Assembly: GCF_021283305.1 (NCBI RefSeq)
Contig: NZ_JAJSOK010000054.1
Coordinates: forward strand, 1-54,316
Direction of reading: 5' to 3'
DNA: 54,316 bases
Source of the DNA: Pseudonocardia kujensis
GTDB taxonomy: Bacteria; Actinomycetota; Actinomycetes; Mycobacteriales; Pseudonocardiaceae
Positions 32,036 through 41,548 of this stretch are shown here, in pieces. Numbering within the stretch: the stretch's first letter is position 1; each line of letters begins with the position of its first letter. Position numbers and translations under genes: made by a program. The notes below the pieces were generated by a model. The model was not told the DNA's origin. It searched no databases and worked only from the letters and a program-made list of their open reading frames with translations.

Positions 32036-33121
32036 ATGCGCACGGCCGGCAGCGGCGGGGACGGCAGCGGGGTGGGTGACGTCGTGGACGTCGCCTTCGT
32101 GGTGCCCCGCAGCGGTCCGGCGGGGCTCTTCGGTCCCGCCTGCGAGTCCTGCGGCGCCTTGGCGGCGGACGAGCTGAACGCGGCCGGGGGCGTGTTGGGC
32201 CGGGAGGTCCGGCTCCGCGCGGTCGACGGCGGCCGCGCCCCGGCCCAGGTCGCCGCGGAGGTGGGGGCGCTCGTCGAGGCGGGCGCGGTGCAGGCGGTGT
32301 CCGGCTGGCACATCTCGGCCGTCCGACAGGAGATCGCGCCGCGGGTCAGCGGCCGGGTGCCGTACGTCTACGCCCCGCTGTACGAGGGCGGCGAGCGCAC
32401 GCCCGGGGTGTTCCTCGCGGGCGAGACCCCGGACCGGCAGGTGCTGCCCGGGCTGCGCTGGATGGCCGCGGAGCTGGGCGTGCGGACCTGGTGCATCGTC
32501 GGCGACGACTACGTGTGGCCGCGCGTGTCCGCACGGGCCGCCCGGAGCTGGGCGCGGACCACGCCCGACGTGCGGATCCTCGACCAGGTCTTCGTGCCGC
32601 TCGGCACCGAGGACTTCTCGGACGCGCTCGAGCGGGTGCTGCGCTCGGGCGCCCGAGGCGTGCTGATGTTCCTGGTCGGCTCGGACGCGGTGCGCTTCAA
32701 CCGGGCCTTCGCCGCGGCGGGCGGCGACCGCCGGTGCGTGCGGTTCAGCCCGCTGATGGAGGAGAACATGCTGCTCGCGAGCGGGCCGTCGCGCGAGCTG
32801 TACTCCGCGGCGGCCTGGTTCGAGAGCCTGCCGACGGCGGCCGGCCTGGACTTCTCGCGCCGCTACGTCGAGCGGTTCGGGCCGCGCGCGCCGGTTCCCG
32901 GCGCCCTCGCCGAGTCCTGCTTCGAGGGCCTCACGCTGCTGGCCCGGCTGGCCGAACGGGCCCGGTCCCTCGACGTCGACGCCGTGTCCGGGGCGGGGGA
33001 GGGGATCGCCTACGAGAGCCCGCGGGGCGACGTCGCGCTGGTGCACAACCACCTCCGGCAGGACGTCTACCTGGCCCGGGCCGACGGTCTCGAGTTCGAC
33101 GTGCTGGCCCGCTTGACCTGA
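32036..33121 (+). CDS. Amide-sensor-like (AmiC-type) type-1 binding-fold protein without signal peptide
   Basis: The 361-residue protein has the branched-chain-amino-acid-binding fold: VAFVVPRSGPAGLFGPACESCGALAADELNAAGGVLGREV, AVSGWHISAVRQEIAP, YVYAPLYEGGERTPGVFLAGETPDRQ and ALAESCFEGLTLLARLAE. The N-terminus MRTAGSGGDGSGVGD has no signal peptide or lipobox, so the protein should be cytoplasmic like Pseudomonas AmiC, which senses amides. The formamidase operon directly downstream supports that. No AmiR-like antiterminator is encoded nearby. ATG 32036 follows GGGGAGG. Confidence 0.82.
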   Translation: MRTAGSGGDGSGVGDVVDVAFVVPRSGPAGLFGPACESCGALAADELNAAGGVLGREVRLRAVDGGRAPAQVAAEVGALVEAGAVQAVSGWHISAVRQEIAPRVSGRVPYVYAPLYEGGERTPGVFLAGETPDRQVLPGLRWMAAELGVRTWCIVGDDYVWPRVSARAARSWARTTPDVRILDQVFVPLGTEDFSDALERVLRSGARGVLMFLVGSDAVRFNRAFAAAGGDRRCVRFSPLMEENMLLASGPSRELYSAAAWFESLPTAAGLDFSRRYVERFGPRAPVPGALAESCFEGLTLLARLAERARSLDVDAVSGAGEGIAYESPRGDVALVHNHLRQDVYLARADGLEFDVLARLT

Positions 33122-33158
33122 TTGCTGTCGCTCGACATAGTTTCACATGACAGTAATC
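33113..33158 (+). promoter_or_regulatory. Promoter and operator of the fmdBA operon
   Basis: TTGACC (33113-33118), 17 bases, then CATAGT (33136-33141) form a good housekeeping promoter inside the 3' end of the preceding gene. An inverted repeat GATTGCTGTC (33120-33129) / GACAGTAATC (33149-33158), with one mismatch, brackets the -10, as a repressor site would. Transcription should start near 33148. Confidence 0.6.
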
Positions 33159-33170
33159 GGGGAGGTGCCC

Positions 33171-33455
33171 GTGCCCACCTACGCGTTCCGCTGCCCCCAC
33201 TGCGGGGGGTTCGACGTGATCCGGCCGATGCGCGAGGCGGGTGCGCCCGCCACCTGCCCCGAGTGCGGGTCGACGGCCCGCCGGGTCTTCGAGTCGCCCG
33301 CCCTGCGCGCGGGCAACCCGGCGATGCGCCGCGCGCTCGACGCCTCGGAGCGCAGCGCCGACGAGCCCGCCGTCGTCTCCTCGCTGCCCGGCCGCAACCC
33401 CAGGGCCACCCCGATCAGCCGGGACCCGCGGCACGCCCGCCTGCCCCGTCCCTGA
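33171..33455 (+). CDS. fmdB: FmdB-type zinc-ribbon protein
   Basis: The 94-residue protein begins PTYAFRCPHCGGFDVIRPM and has a second Cys pair in ATCPECGSTARRVFESPAL, giving the CxxC...CxxC zinc ribbon of the FmdB family. I chose GTG 33171 over 33147 because FmdB proteins start MPTY and a GGGGAGG precedes it. FmdB is thought to regulate or assist the formamidase encoded next; the exact role is unproven in the family. Confidence 0.88.
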   Translation: MPTYAFRCPHCGGFDVIRPMREAGAPATCPECGSTARRVFESPALRAGNPAMRRALDASERSADEPAVVSSLPGRNPRATPISRDPRHARLPRP

Positions 33456-33498
33456 CGCAAGTCCGGCTCGAACGCACCGCCGACCAGGAGGTACCGCC

Positions 33499-34746
33499 AT
33501 GCCCGACGTCGTCTTCACCGTGGACCAGGCGAAGTCCATGCGCGACCAGAAGGCACCCGGCCACAACCGGTGGCACCCGAGCATCCCGCCGGCGGTGACC
33601 GTCGCCCCCGACTCGTCGATCCGCGTCGAGTGCCGGGAGTGGACGGACGCCCAGATCGGCAACAACGACTCGGCCAACGACGTCCGCGACGTCGACCTGA
33701 CCCGCGCCCACATGCTCTCCGGACCGATCGCGATCGAGGGAGCGGAGCCGGGCGACCTGCTCGTCGTCGACATCCTCGACCTCGGCCCGGTGCCCCAGGA
33801 GACGGGCCCGGCGCCCGGCCAGGGTTGGGGCTACACCGGCATCTTCTCGAAGCAGAACGGCGGTGGCTTCCTCACCGACCGCTTCCCCGACGCCTACAAG
33901 GCGATCTGGGACTTCTCCGGCCAGGTCGCCACCTCCCGCCACCTCCCGGGCGTGAGGTACACCGGCATCACCCACCCCGGGCTGTTCGGCACCGCGCCCA
34001 GCCACGAGCTGCTCGACCGGTGGAACAACCGGGAACGGGCGCTCATCGCCACCGACCCGGACCGCGTGCCGCCGCTGGCCCTGCCCCCGCTGGAGGAGAG
34101 CACCCTGGGCGGCAGCGCGACCGGCGACGTCCTCGCCGAGATCGCCCGCGACGGCGCCCGCACCGTGCCCGCCCGCGAGAACGGCGGCAACCACGACATC
34201 AAGAACTTCACCCGCGGCAGCCGCGTCTTCTACCCGGTGCACGTGCCGGGCGCCCTGTTCTCCGGCGGCGACCTGCACTTCTCCCAGGGCGACGGCGAGA
34301 TCACCTTCTGCGGCGCCATCGAGATGGGCGGGTTCATCGACTTCCACGTCGACCTCATCAAGGGCGGCATGGAGACCTACGGCGTGACCACCAACCCGAT
34401 CCTGATGCCGGGCAACGTCGAGCCGCGGTACTCCGAGTTCCTCACCTTCATCGGCATCGGCGTGCAGCACGAGACCGACACCCAGCTCTACAACGACGCC
34501 ACCGAGGCCTACCGCAACGCCTGCCTCAACGCCGTCACGTACCTGGAGAAGTTCGGCTACTCGGGCCCGCAGGCCTACCTGCTGCTCGGGTCGGCACCGA
34601 TCGAGGGCCGCGTCTCCGGCGTCGTCGACATCCCGAACGCCTGCTGCTCGCTCTACCTGCCGACCGCGATCTTCGACGACGACGTGCGGCCTTCGGCGAG
34701 CGGCCCGGTGCGCAAGGACCGGGGGAGCTGTGCGGTGAGCTCGTGA
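33499..34746 (+). CDS. fmdA: Formamidase (acetamidase/formamidase family)
   Basis: The 415-residue enzyme is typical of FmdA, which hydrolyses formamide and short amides to ammonia and acid. Motifs include PGHNRWHPSIPP, GDLLVVDILDLGPV, GFLTDRFPDAYKAIWDF, YTGITHPGLFGTAPS, ARENGGNHDIKNFTRGS, SGGDLHFSQGDGEITFCGAIEM and FLTFIGIGVQHETD. ATG 33499 follows AGGAGG. It lies between fmdB and an alpha/beta hydrolase gene overlapping its stop (GTGA), in a promoter-defined operon. Confidence 0.95.
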   Translation: MPDVVFTVDQAKSMRDQKAPGHNRWHPSIPPAVTVAPDSSIRVECREWTDAQIGNNDSANDVRDVDLTRAHMLSGPIAIEGAEPGDLLVVDILDLGPVPQETGPAPGQGWGYTGIFSKQNGGGFLTDRFPDAYKAIWDFSGQVATSRHLPGVRYTGITHPGLFGTAPSHELLDRWNNRERALIATDPDRVPPLALPPLEESTLGGSATGDVLAEIARDGARTVPARENGGNHDIKNFTRGSRVFYPVHVPGALFSGGDLHFSQGDGEITFCGAIEMGGFIDFHVDLIKGGMETYGVTTNPILMPGNVEPRYSEFLTFIGIGVQHETDTQLYNDATEAYRNACLNAVTYLEKFGYSGPQAYLLLGSAPIEGRVSGVVDIPNACCSLYLPTAIFDDDVRPSASGPVRKDRGSCAVSS

Positions 34747-35771
34747 CGGGTCCGGACGCCTCGTACGAGGTCCACGAGATCCCGGAGCTGCCGCTCGAGG
34801 TGGACGTGACGCTGCGGCCGGCCCGGATCGCCTACCAGACCTACGGCGAGCTGAACGCCGACCGCAGCAACCTGATCCTCTACCCGACCTGGTACTCGGG
34901 GCGGCACTGGGACAACGAGTGGCTCATCGGCGAGGGGATGGCGCTCGACCCGGCCCGGTGGTTCATCGTGGTGCCGAACATGCTGGGCAACGGGCTGTCG
35001 TCGTCGCCGTCGAACACCCCGCCGCCGTGGGACCGGGCCCGGTTCCCGAGGATCGACGTGCGGGACAACGTCGCGGCGCAGCACCGGCTCGTCACCGAGG
35101 TGTTCGGCGTCGAGACGCTGCCGCTGGTGCTCGGTTGGTCGATGGGCGCGGGGCAGACCTACCAGTGGGCGGTCAGCCACCCGGAGATGGTGCAGCGCAT
35201 GCTGCCCTTCTGCGGCTCGCCGCGGACCGCCCCGCACAACAAGGTCTTCCTGGACTCGCTGCGCGCGGCGCTGACCGCGTCGGTGGGCTTCGACGGCGGC
35301 TGGTACCCGCCGGACGACTGGCCCGTCGGCGGTCTGCGGGCCTTCGCCCGGATCTACGCGGGCTGGGGCTTCTCGCAGGCCTTCTACTGGGACGAGGTGT
35401 GGCGCGAGCTGGGCCACTCCTCGCTGGAGGACTTCGTCGTCGACTTCTGGGAGGGCTTCTTCCTCGACGGCCGGGACCCGAACAACCTGCTCACGATGCT
35501 CGACACCTGGTGGAACGGCGCCGTCGGGAAGACGCCGGGGTTCTCGTCCACCGAGGAGGCCCTCGCCTCGATCCGGGCGAAGGCGATCGTGATGCCGGCG
35601 GAGAAGGACCTGTACTTCCCGCCGGAGGACGAGGCGTGGGCCGTCTCGCACATGCAGGACGCCGAGCTGCGCGTGATCCCCGGGGTGTGGGGGCACTTCG
35701 CGGGCGGCGGGAGGAACCCGGTGGACACGGCGTTCATCGACGCCGCGGTGAAGGAGCTGCTCGACCGGTGA
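34743..35771 (+). CDS. Alpha/beta hydrolase, homoserine O-acetyltransferase-like
   Basis: The 342-residue protein resembles the MetX-type alpha/beta fold: IAYQTYGELNADRSNLILYPTWYSG, WFIVVPNMLGNGLSSSPSNT, the nucleophile elbow LVLGWSMGAGQTYQWAVSHPEMV, the acid in VMPAEKDLYFPPEDE and the His in GVWGHFAGGG. MetX enzymes usually have GGSLGG at the elbow; here it is GWSMGA, so acetyl transfer to homoserine is unlikely. Translational coupling to formamidase suggests an ester, nitrile-derived or amide substrate of the same pathway. Confidence 0.82.
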   Translation: MTGPDASYEVHEIPELPLEVDVTLRPARIAYQTYGELNADRSNLILYPTWYSGRHWDNEWLIGEGMALDPARWFIVVPNMLGNGLSSSPSNTPPPWDRARFPRIDVRDNVAAQHRLVTEVFGVETLPLVLGWSMGAGQTYQWAVSHPEMVQRMLPFCGSPRTAPHNKVFLDSLRAALTASVGFDGGWYPPDDWPVGGLRAFARIYAGWGFSQAFYWDEVWRELGHSSLEDFVVDFWEGFFLDGRDPNNLLTMLDTWWNGAVGKTPGFSSTEEALASIRAKAIVMPAEKDLYFPPEDEAWAVSHMQDAELRVIPGVWGHFAGGGRNPVDTAFIDAAVKELLDR

Positions 35772-35772
35772 G

Positions 35773-37401
<1,629 letters not shown>

Positions 37402-37496
37402 CGGCGGGTGCTACCCGGAGGTCGCACGATCACAACCTGTGCCCTGCCGGGACGTGACCCTCATGTCGTGGATCTCCTCCTGCGACGGGGCGCGGG

Positions 37497-38876
37497 TCAC
37501 CGGTCGACCGGGTGCGGCGCCGTGCGGGGCGCGACGGCCGCGCCGACCAGGGCGAGCACGACCAGCACGACCAGCAGCACGGGCAGCGCGACGGCCGGGG
37601 TGACCAGCACGGCGAGCAGCGCGCCGCCGAGCCCGACGAAGGTGGCCTGGGAGAGCTGGTCGGCGAGCTGGGCGGCCGAGGAGTGGTAGCCGACCTCGTC
37701 GGCGCGCGAGGCGGCCAGCAACAGCGCGGACAGCGAGGAGAAGCCCAGGCCCATGCCCACTCCGGCGACCAGCCAGAGCGGCGGCGCCGCCCAGGCGACA
37801 CCCCAGGGCGGGGCGACGACCAGCAGGCCGGCCGTCCCGGTCGCGATCAGCAGCATCCCGATCCGCAGCAGCCGCGGCCGCGCCAGCTCCGGCCGCCGCC
37901 CCTGCCAGGCGGCCGCCCCGGACCAGCCCAAGGAGCCGACGATCAGCGGCAGCCCGGCCGCCGACAGCGACCAGCCGTGCGTCGCCGTCAGCATCAGCGG
38001 CAGGAAGGCGGTCACCGTGAAGAACGCCCCGGCGATCAACCCGCGCCCGGCGACCACGGCGGCGATCCCGCGCCGCGCCCGGACGGTGCCCGCCGGGACC
38101 AGCCGCCGCAGCGCCGGGACGAGCACGGCCAGCGCGGCCGCCGCCAGCAGCGCACCGACGATGGTCGGGTGCTGCCCGGCCCAGCTCAGCGCGGCGACGC
38201 CGAGTGCCGCCGCCACCGCCGCCGGCACCAGGCCGCGGTGCGGCGGCGCGGGCTCGGCGGGCGGGGCGAGCCCGCGCACCGCCGGCAGCACCAGCAGCAC
38301 GGCCAGCGCCACCAGCGGCAGCAGCCCGAGGAACACCCAGTGCCAGGACAGGTGCTCGGTGACCACACCGGCGACCGGGGGCCCGACCAGCGACGGCACC
38401 ACCCACGCCGACGACACCAGACCGAAGACCGCGGGCCGGGCGCGCTCGGAGTACACCAGCGCGATCAGCACGTACACCGCGACGCCCTGGGCGCCCGCGC
38501 CGAGGCCCTGCAGCAGCCGCCCGGCCAGCAGCCAGGGCAGCGACCCGGCGGTGCCGGCCACGAGCAGGCCCAGCCCGAACACGGCCGGGGCGAGCAGCAG
38601 CACCAGGCGGGGACCGCGGGCGTCGCACCACCGGCCGCCGAGCACGGTGCCCACGACCGTCGTGGCGATGAAGGCGACGAAGGGCCAGGCGTAGTCGGCG
38701 AGGGTGCCGAGCTCGGCCACGACCGCCGGCATGGCGGTGCCGACGCCCATCTGCTCGAACGCGACGAGGCTGATCAGCAGCACGATCCCCACGGTCACCG
38801 CGCGCCGGCGGTGCCCGAACAGCTCGTCGCGGACGGTCGGGACCGGGCCCGGCAGCTCGTTCGGCGGCATCGTCAC
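37497..38876 (-). CDS. MFS efflux transporter
   Basis: The 459-residue protein has about 12-14 helices, the drug-transporter motif A equivalent LGGRWCDARGPRL, motif C-like VPSLVGPPVAGVVTEHLSWHWVFLGL and many Ala/Leu-rich segments. It resembles DHA-type exporters. GTG 38876 gives a sensible N-terminus (MPPNELPGPVPTVRDELFG). The promoter has a 19-bp spacer of the MerR-controlled type and may be leaderless. The recQ gene follows on the same strand after 95 bases. Confidence 0.88.
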   Translation of the reverse strand: MTMPPNELPGPVPTVRDELFGHRRRAVTVGIVLLISLVAFEQMGVGTAMPAVVAELGTLADYAWPFVAFIATTVVGTVLGGRWCDARGPRLVLLLAPAVFGLGLLVAGTAGSLPWLLAGRLLQGLGAGAQGVAVYVLIALVYSERARPAVFGLVSSAWVVPSLVGPPVAGVVTEHLSWHWVFLGLLPLVALAVLLVLPAVRGLAPPAEPAPPHRGLVPAAVAAALGVAALSWAGQHPTIVGALLAAAALAVLVPALRRLVPAGTVRARRGIAAVVAGRGLIAGAFFTVTAFLPLMLTATHGWSLSAAGLPLIVGSLGWSGAAAWQGRRPELARPRLLRIGMLLIATGTAGLLVVAPPWGVAWAAPPLWLVAGVGMGLGFSSLSALLLAASRADEVGYHSSAAQLADQLSQATFVGLGGALLAVLVTPAVALPVLLVVLVVLALVGAAVAPRTAPHPVDR

Positions 38877-38882
38877 GCCACG

Positions 38883-38913
38883 ACCCTGCAGGCTGAACTG
38901 CGGTTGAGGTCAA
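38883..38913 (-). promoter_or_regulatory. MerR-type promoter of the MFS gene
   Basis: Read on the minus strand, TTGACC (38913-38908) and CAGGGT (38888-38883) are separated by 19 bases. The spacer holds the imperfect dyad CTCAAC-CGCA-GTTCAG. Long spacers with a central dyad are the signature of MerR-family activators, which twist the DNA. The start codon at 38876 is where transcription would begin. No MerR gene is seen in the window. Confidence 0.5.
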
Positions 38914-38949
38914 GCGGGTTCCTCGCGGGCGTTCGGGTGGCCCGGGTCA

Positions 38950-38993
38950 CCGAACGCGGCTCGAACGAGCGCCGAACGGGCCGTTCCTAGCGT
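38950..38993 (+). promoter_or_regulatory. SARP-type operator and promoter of the PIG-L operon
   Basis: Three heptamers CCGAACG, TCGAACG and CCGAACG start at 38950, 38961 and 38972, exactly 11 bp apart. A -10 TAGCGT follows at 38988-38993, nine bases after the last. SARP (BTAD) activators bind such 11-bp-spaced heptamers just upstream of the -10. A near-copy lies in front of the FAD oxidase gene. Confidence 0.7.
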
Positions 38994-39046
38994 CGGGTCC
39001 GTACTCGCTCGCAGACCCGGTCCACCCCCTTGCCCCAGGAGCAGCC

Positions 39047-39844
39047 ATGTCCCGCACGCCGTCCTCCCTCCGCCCGGCCCCGGCGATCACCGACGCCGCC
39101 GACCTCGGCACCGTGCTCGGCGTCTGGGCCCATCCCGACGACGAGGCCTTCCTCTCGGCCGGGTTGATGGCCGCGGCCACGGAAGCCGGTAACCGGGTGG
39201 TCTGCGTGACCGCCACGCTCGGCGAGCACGGCACCGCCGAGCCGGAGCGCTGGCCCCCGGAACGGCTGGCCGCGGTCCGGGCGCACGAGCTGCGGGCCTC
39301 GCTGGCCGTCGTCGGCGTGACCGAGCACCACGTGCTGGGCGTCACCGACGGGCGCTGCGCCGCGCAGCCGCACGACGCGATGGTGTGGCGGCTCGCCGGG
39401 ATCGTCGGCGCCGTCGCCCCGGACACGATCGTGACGTTCGGCCCGGAGGGCATGACCGGGCACGAGGACCACCAGACCGTCTCGGCCTGGGCCACCGAGG
39501 CCCGTGCGCTCGCCGCGCCCCGGGCCCGGCTGCTCTACGCGACGACCACCGAGGAGTTCGTGGAGCAGTGGGAGCCGGCGCGGGCGGCGTTCGACGTCTT
39601 CCTCGCCCACGGACTGCCGCTGCGCACCCCCGCCTCCGCGCTGGCCGCCGAGCTCCGCCTCTCATCGGCGGAGGTCGACCGCAAGGTCGTCGCGCTGCGC
39701 GCCCAGGCCTCCCAGACCTCCGGGCTGCTCGCTGCCGTCGGCGAGGAGCGGTTCCGGCAGTGGTGGTCGACCGAGGCGTTCGTGGCCGCGGAGTCCGTGT
39801 CCGTGCGGGCCCGCGAGTGGGGCACCTGGCGGGTGGCGGCATGA
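39047..39844 (+). CDS. PIG-L family LmbE-type deacetylase
   Basis: The 265-residue zinc-dependent N-deacetylase has the metal motif VWAHPDDEAFLSAGLM near residue 28 and the second motif TGHEDHQTVSAWA. The family removes acetyl groups from GlcNAc-type substrates, including mycothiol, antibiotic and lipid intermediates. ATG 39047 follows CAGGAGC. It is the first gene of a tightly linked set (AzlC, AzlD, GNAT) under a SARP-type promoter, so a secondary-metabolite or amino-sugar role is plausible but unproven. Confidence 0.9.
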   Translation: MSRTPSSLRPAPAITDAADLGTVLGVWAHPDDEAFLSAGLMAAATEAGNRVVCVTATLGEHGTAEPERWPPERLAAVRAHELRASLAVVGVTEHHVLGVTDGRCAAQPHDAMVWRLAGIVGAVAPDTIVTFGPEGMTGHEDHQTVSAWATEARALAAPRARLLYATTTEEFVEQWEPARAAFDVFLAHGLPLRTPASALAAELRLSSAEVDRKVVALRAQASQTSGLLAAVGEERFRQWWSTEAFVAAESVSVRAREWGTWRVAA

Positions 39845-40599
39845 GCGCCTGCCGCAGCGAGCCCGGCGCCCCGGAAGCCGGACCGTCGCCGGTCCGGCGG
39901 GCCCTGACGGACTCCGCCGCGGTGATCGCGGCCTACCTCCCCTTCGGCCTGACGCTGGGCGCCACGCTGGCCGGCACGACGCTGCCCCCGTGGGTGGCCT
40001 GGGCCTCCTCGCCGCTGCTGTTCAACGGCGCCGCCCAGCTCGTGGCGGTCACCCTGCTCGACGGCGGGGCGGGCGCCGTCCTCGTGGTGCTCGCCGCGCT
40101 GGTGATCAGCGCGCGGATGCTGCTGTACGGCGCCTCGCTCGCCCCCTACGCAGCGGAGTGGCCGCGCCGCTGGCGGTGGCTCGGCGGGTACGTGCTGACC
40201 GACCCCGTGTACGCGCTGGCGATCGGGCGCTTCGGTCGCCCCGACCGCGGCGGCGGGTCGCGCGCGCGGCTCGTCTACTACCTCACGGTCGGCGTCACGC
40301 TCTACACGGCGTGGCAGCTGCTGACCGGGGCCGGGGTGCTGCTGGGCGGCCTGCTGCCGCAGTGGCTGCATGTCGAGCTCGCGGCGCCGCTGACCTTCCT
40401 GCTCCTGCTGCTGCCGATGCTCACCGGTCGCGCCGCGTACGCCGCCGCGGCGGCCGCCGGCGCCGTCGCGGTGAGCGCCATGACCCTGCCGCTCGGTCTC
40501 GGCCTGGTCGTCGGGGCCGTGGCCGGCATCGCCGCCGGCGTCGCGGTCGACGCCCGGCGCGTGCGGACCCGACAATCGGACGGAGCGCGTGATGCGTGA
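39841..40599 (+). CDS. AzlC-family branched-chain amino acid exporter subunit
   Basis: The 252-residue membrane protein has the AzlC pattern: SAAVIAAYLPFGLTLGATLAG, SSPLLFNGAAQLVAVTLLDGG, LVVLAALVISARMLLYGASLAPY and YVLTDPVYALAIGRF. It forms the large subunit of the AzlCD exporter. Its start overlaps the PIG-L stop (ATGA), and AzlD is encoded immediately downstream. Confidence 0.93.
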   Translation: MSACRSEPGAPEAGPSPVRRALTDSAAVIAAYLPFGLTLGATLAGTTLPPWVAWASSPLLFNGAAQLVAVTLLDGGAGAVLVVLAALVISARMLLYGASLAPYAAEWPRRWRWLGGYVLTDPVYALAIGRFGRPDRGGGSRARLVYYLTVGVTLYTAWQLLTGAGVLLGGLLPQWLHVELAAPLTFLLLLLPMLTGRAAYAAAAAAGAVAVSAMTLPLGLGLVVGAVAGIAAGVAVDARRVRTRQSDGARDA

Positions 40600-40906
40600 G
40601 CTGCTCGTCCTCGTCGCCGTCGGCGCCGGGACCTACGTGATGCGAGCGGCGTTCCTGGTGCTCGCCCGGCCCGCGCCGCCGGCGCCGCTCGCGCGGGTGC
40701 TGCCCCACGTCGGCCCCGCGGTCCTGGGTGCGATCGTCGCGCCGGCGCTGCTCGCCCCGCACGGGGCGATCACCGTCGCCGGCACGGTGCCCGCCCTCCT
40801 CGCGGCGGCCGGGGCCTGGGTGCTGTGGCACCGGACCCGCAACCTGCCGATCGCGCTGTTCGGGGCCCTCGCCCTGGCCCTGCTCACCACGCTGGTGTTC
40901 CGGTGA
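40592..40906 (+). CDS. AzlD-family exporter subunit
   Basis: The 104-residue protein has four membrane helices with GAGTYVMRAAFLVL, LPHVGPAVLGAIVAPALL and LPIALFGALALALLTTLVF, typical of AzlD. ATG 40592 is better spaced from GGAG than GTG 40589. It overlaps both azlC and the GNAT gene, fitting one transcript for the AzlCD pair. Confidence 0.92.
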   Translation: MRELLVLVAVGAGTYVMRAAFLVLARPAPPAPLARVLPHVGPAVLGAIVAPALLAPHGAITVAGTVPALLAAAGAWVLWHRTRNLPIALFGALALALLTTLVFR

Positions 40907-41397
40907 GCGCCGAGGTCCGGATCGTCGAGCTCGGGCCCGGCCGGTTCGACGTGCTCGACGCCGTCGTCGGGGCGCTCTCGCCGACGAGCCGGTACCTGCG
41001 CTTCCACACCCCGGCCCCACGCCCGACCCCGGACGTGCGCGAGGCGCTCGCGGCGGTCGACGGGCGGTCGCACATCGCGGTCGCGGCCTTCACCGCCGAC
41101 GGCCGGCCGGTCGGGATCGCCCGGCTGGTCGCCGTGGCCGACGGCCCCTCCGATCTCGCCGTCGAGGTCGTCGACGAGTGGCAGGGTCGGGGGATCGGCG
41201 CCCGGCTGGTGCGCAGCGTCGTCGAGCTCGGCCGGGCCGCCGGGCACCGGGCGGTGCACGCCGACGTGCTCGCGGAGAACGTCGCGGCCCAGGCGTTGTT
41301 CTTCACCGTGTTCCCGGCGGCGATCGCCATGCCGGGCGCCCACGAGGTCGGCTTCGCGGCGGAGCTGGCGAGCTCCCGGGTGCCGTGCGCGGCGTGA
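40903..41397 (+). CDS. GNAT-family acetyltransferase
   Basis: The 164-residue protein has the acetyl-CoA motif A in LAVEVVDEWQGRGIGARLVRSVVELGRAAG and the downstream ADVLAENVAAQALF element. The N-terminal part (ALSPTSRYLRFHTPAP) is typical of actinobacterial GNATs that accompany transporters. It starts by a 4-base overlap with the AzlD gene. With a deacetylase and an exporter in the same operon, reversible acetylation of an exported amine is a reasonable but unproven idea. Confidence 0.88.
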   Translation: MSAEVRIVELGPGRFDVLDAVVGALSPTSRYLRFHTPAPRPTPDVREALAAVDGRSHIAVAAFTADGRPVGIARLVAVADGPSDLAVEVVDEWQGRGIGARLVRSVVELGRAAGHRAVHADVLAENVAAQALFFTVFPAAIAMPGAHEVGFAAELASSRVPCAA

Positions 41398-41548
41398 CCT
41401 CCCAGTGTCCGATTTGTCCCGCCCGGGTCCTCACTGCCCCGTTCGGTCGACGGGCCGTCGTCCACCCGGCCCTGCCGTCGGCCGGGCCCGGCCGGGACGC
41501 TGACGGGCAGGTGCCCGGCTCGGTCGGCCGTGCGGAGGTGACGCCGCG

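Noticed and set aside
34743..35771. Annotation as homoserine O-acetyltransferase (metX)
   Set aside because: The nucleophile elbow differs from MetX and the gene is coupled to formamidase, not to methionine genes.
39047..39844. PIG-L protein as the mycothiol deacetylase MshB
   Set aside because: Family motifs are shared by many deacetylases, and the operon context (exporter, GNAT, SARP promoter) does not point to mycothiol.
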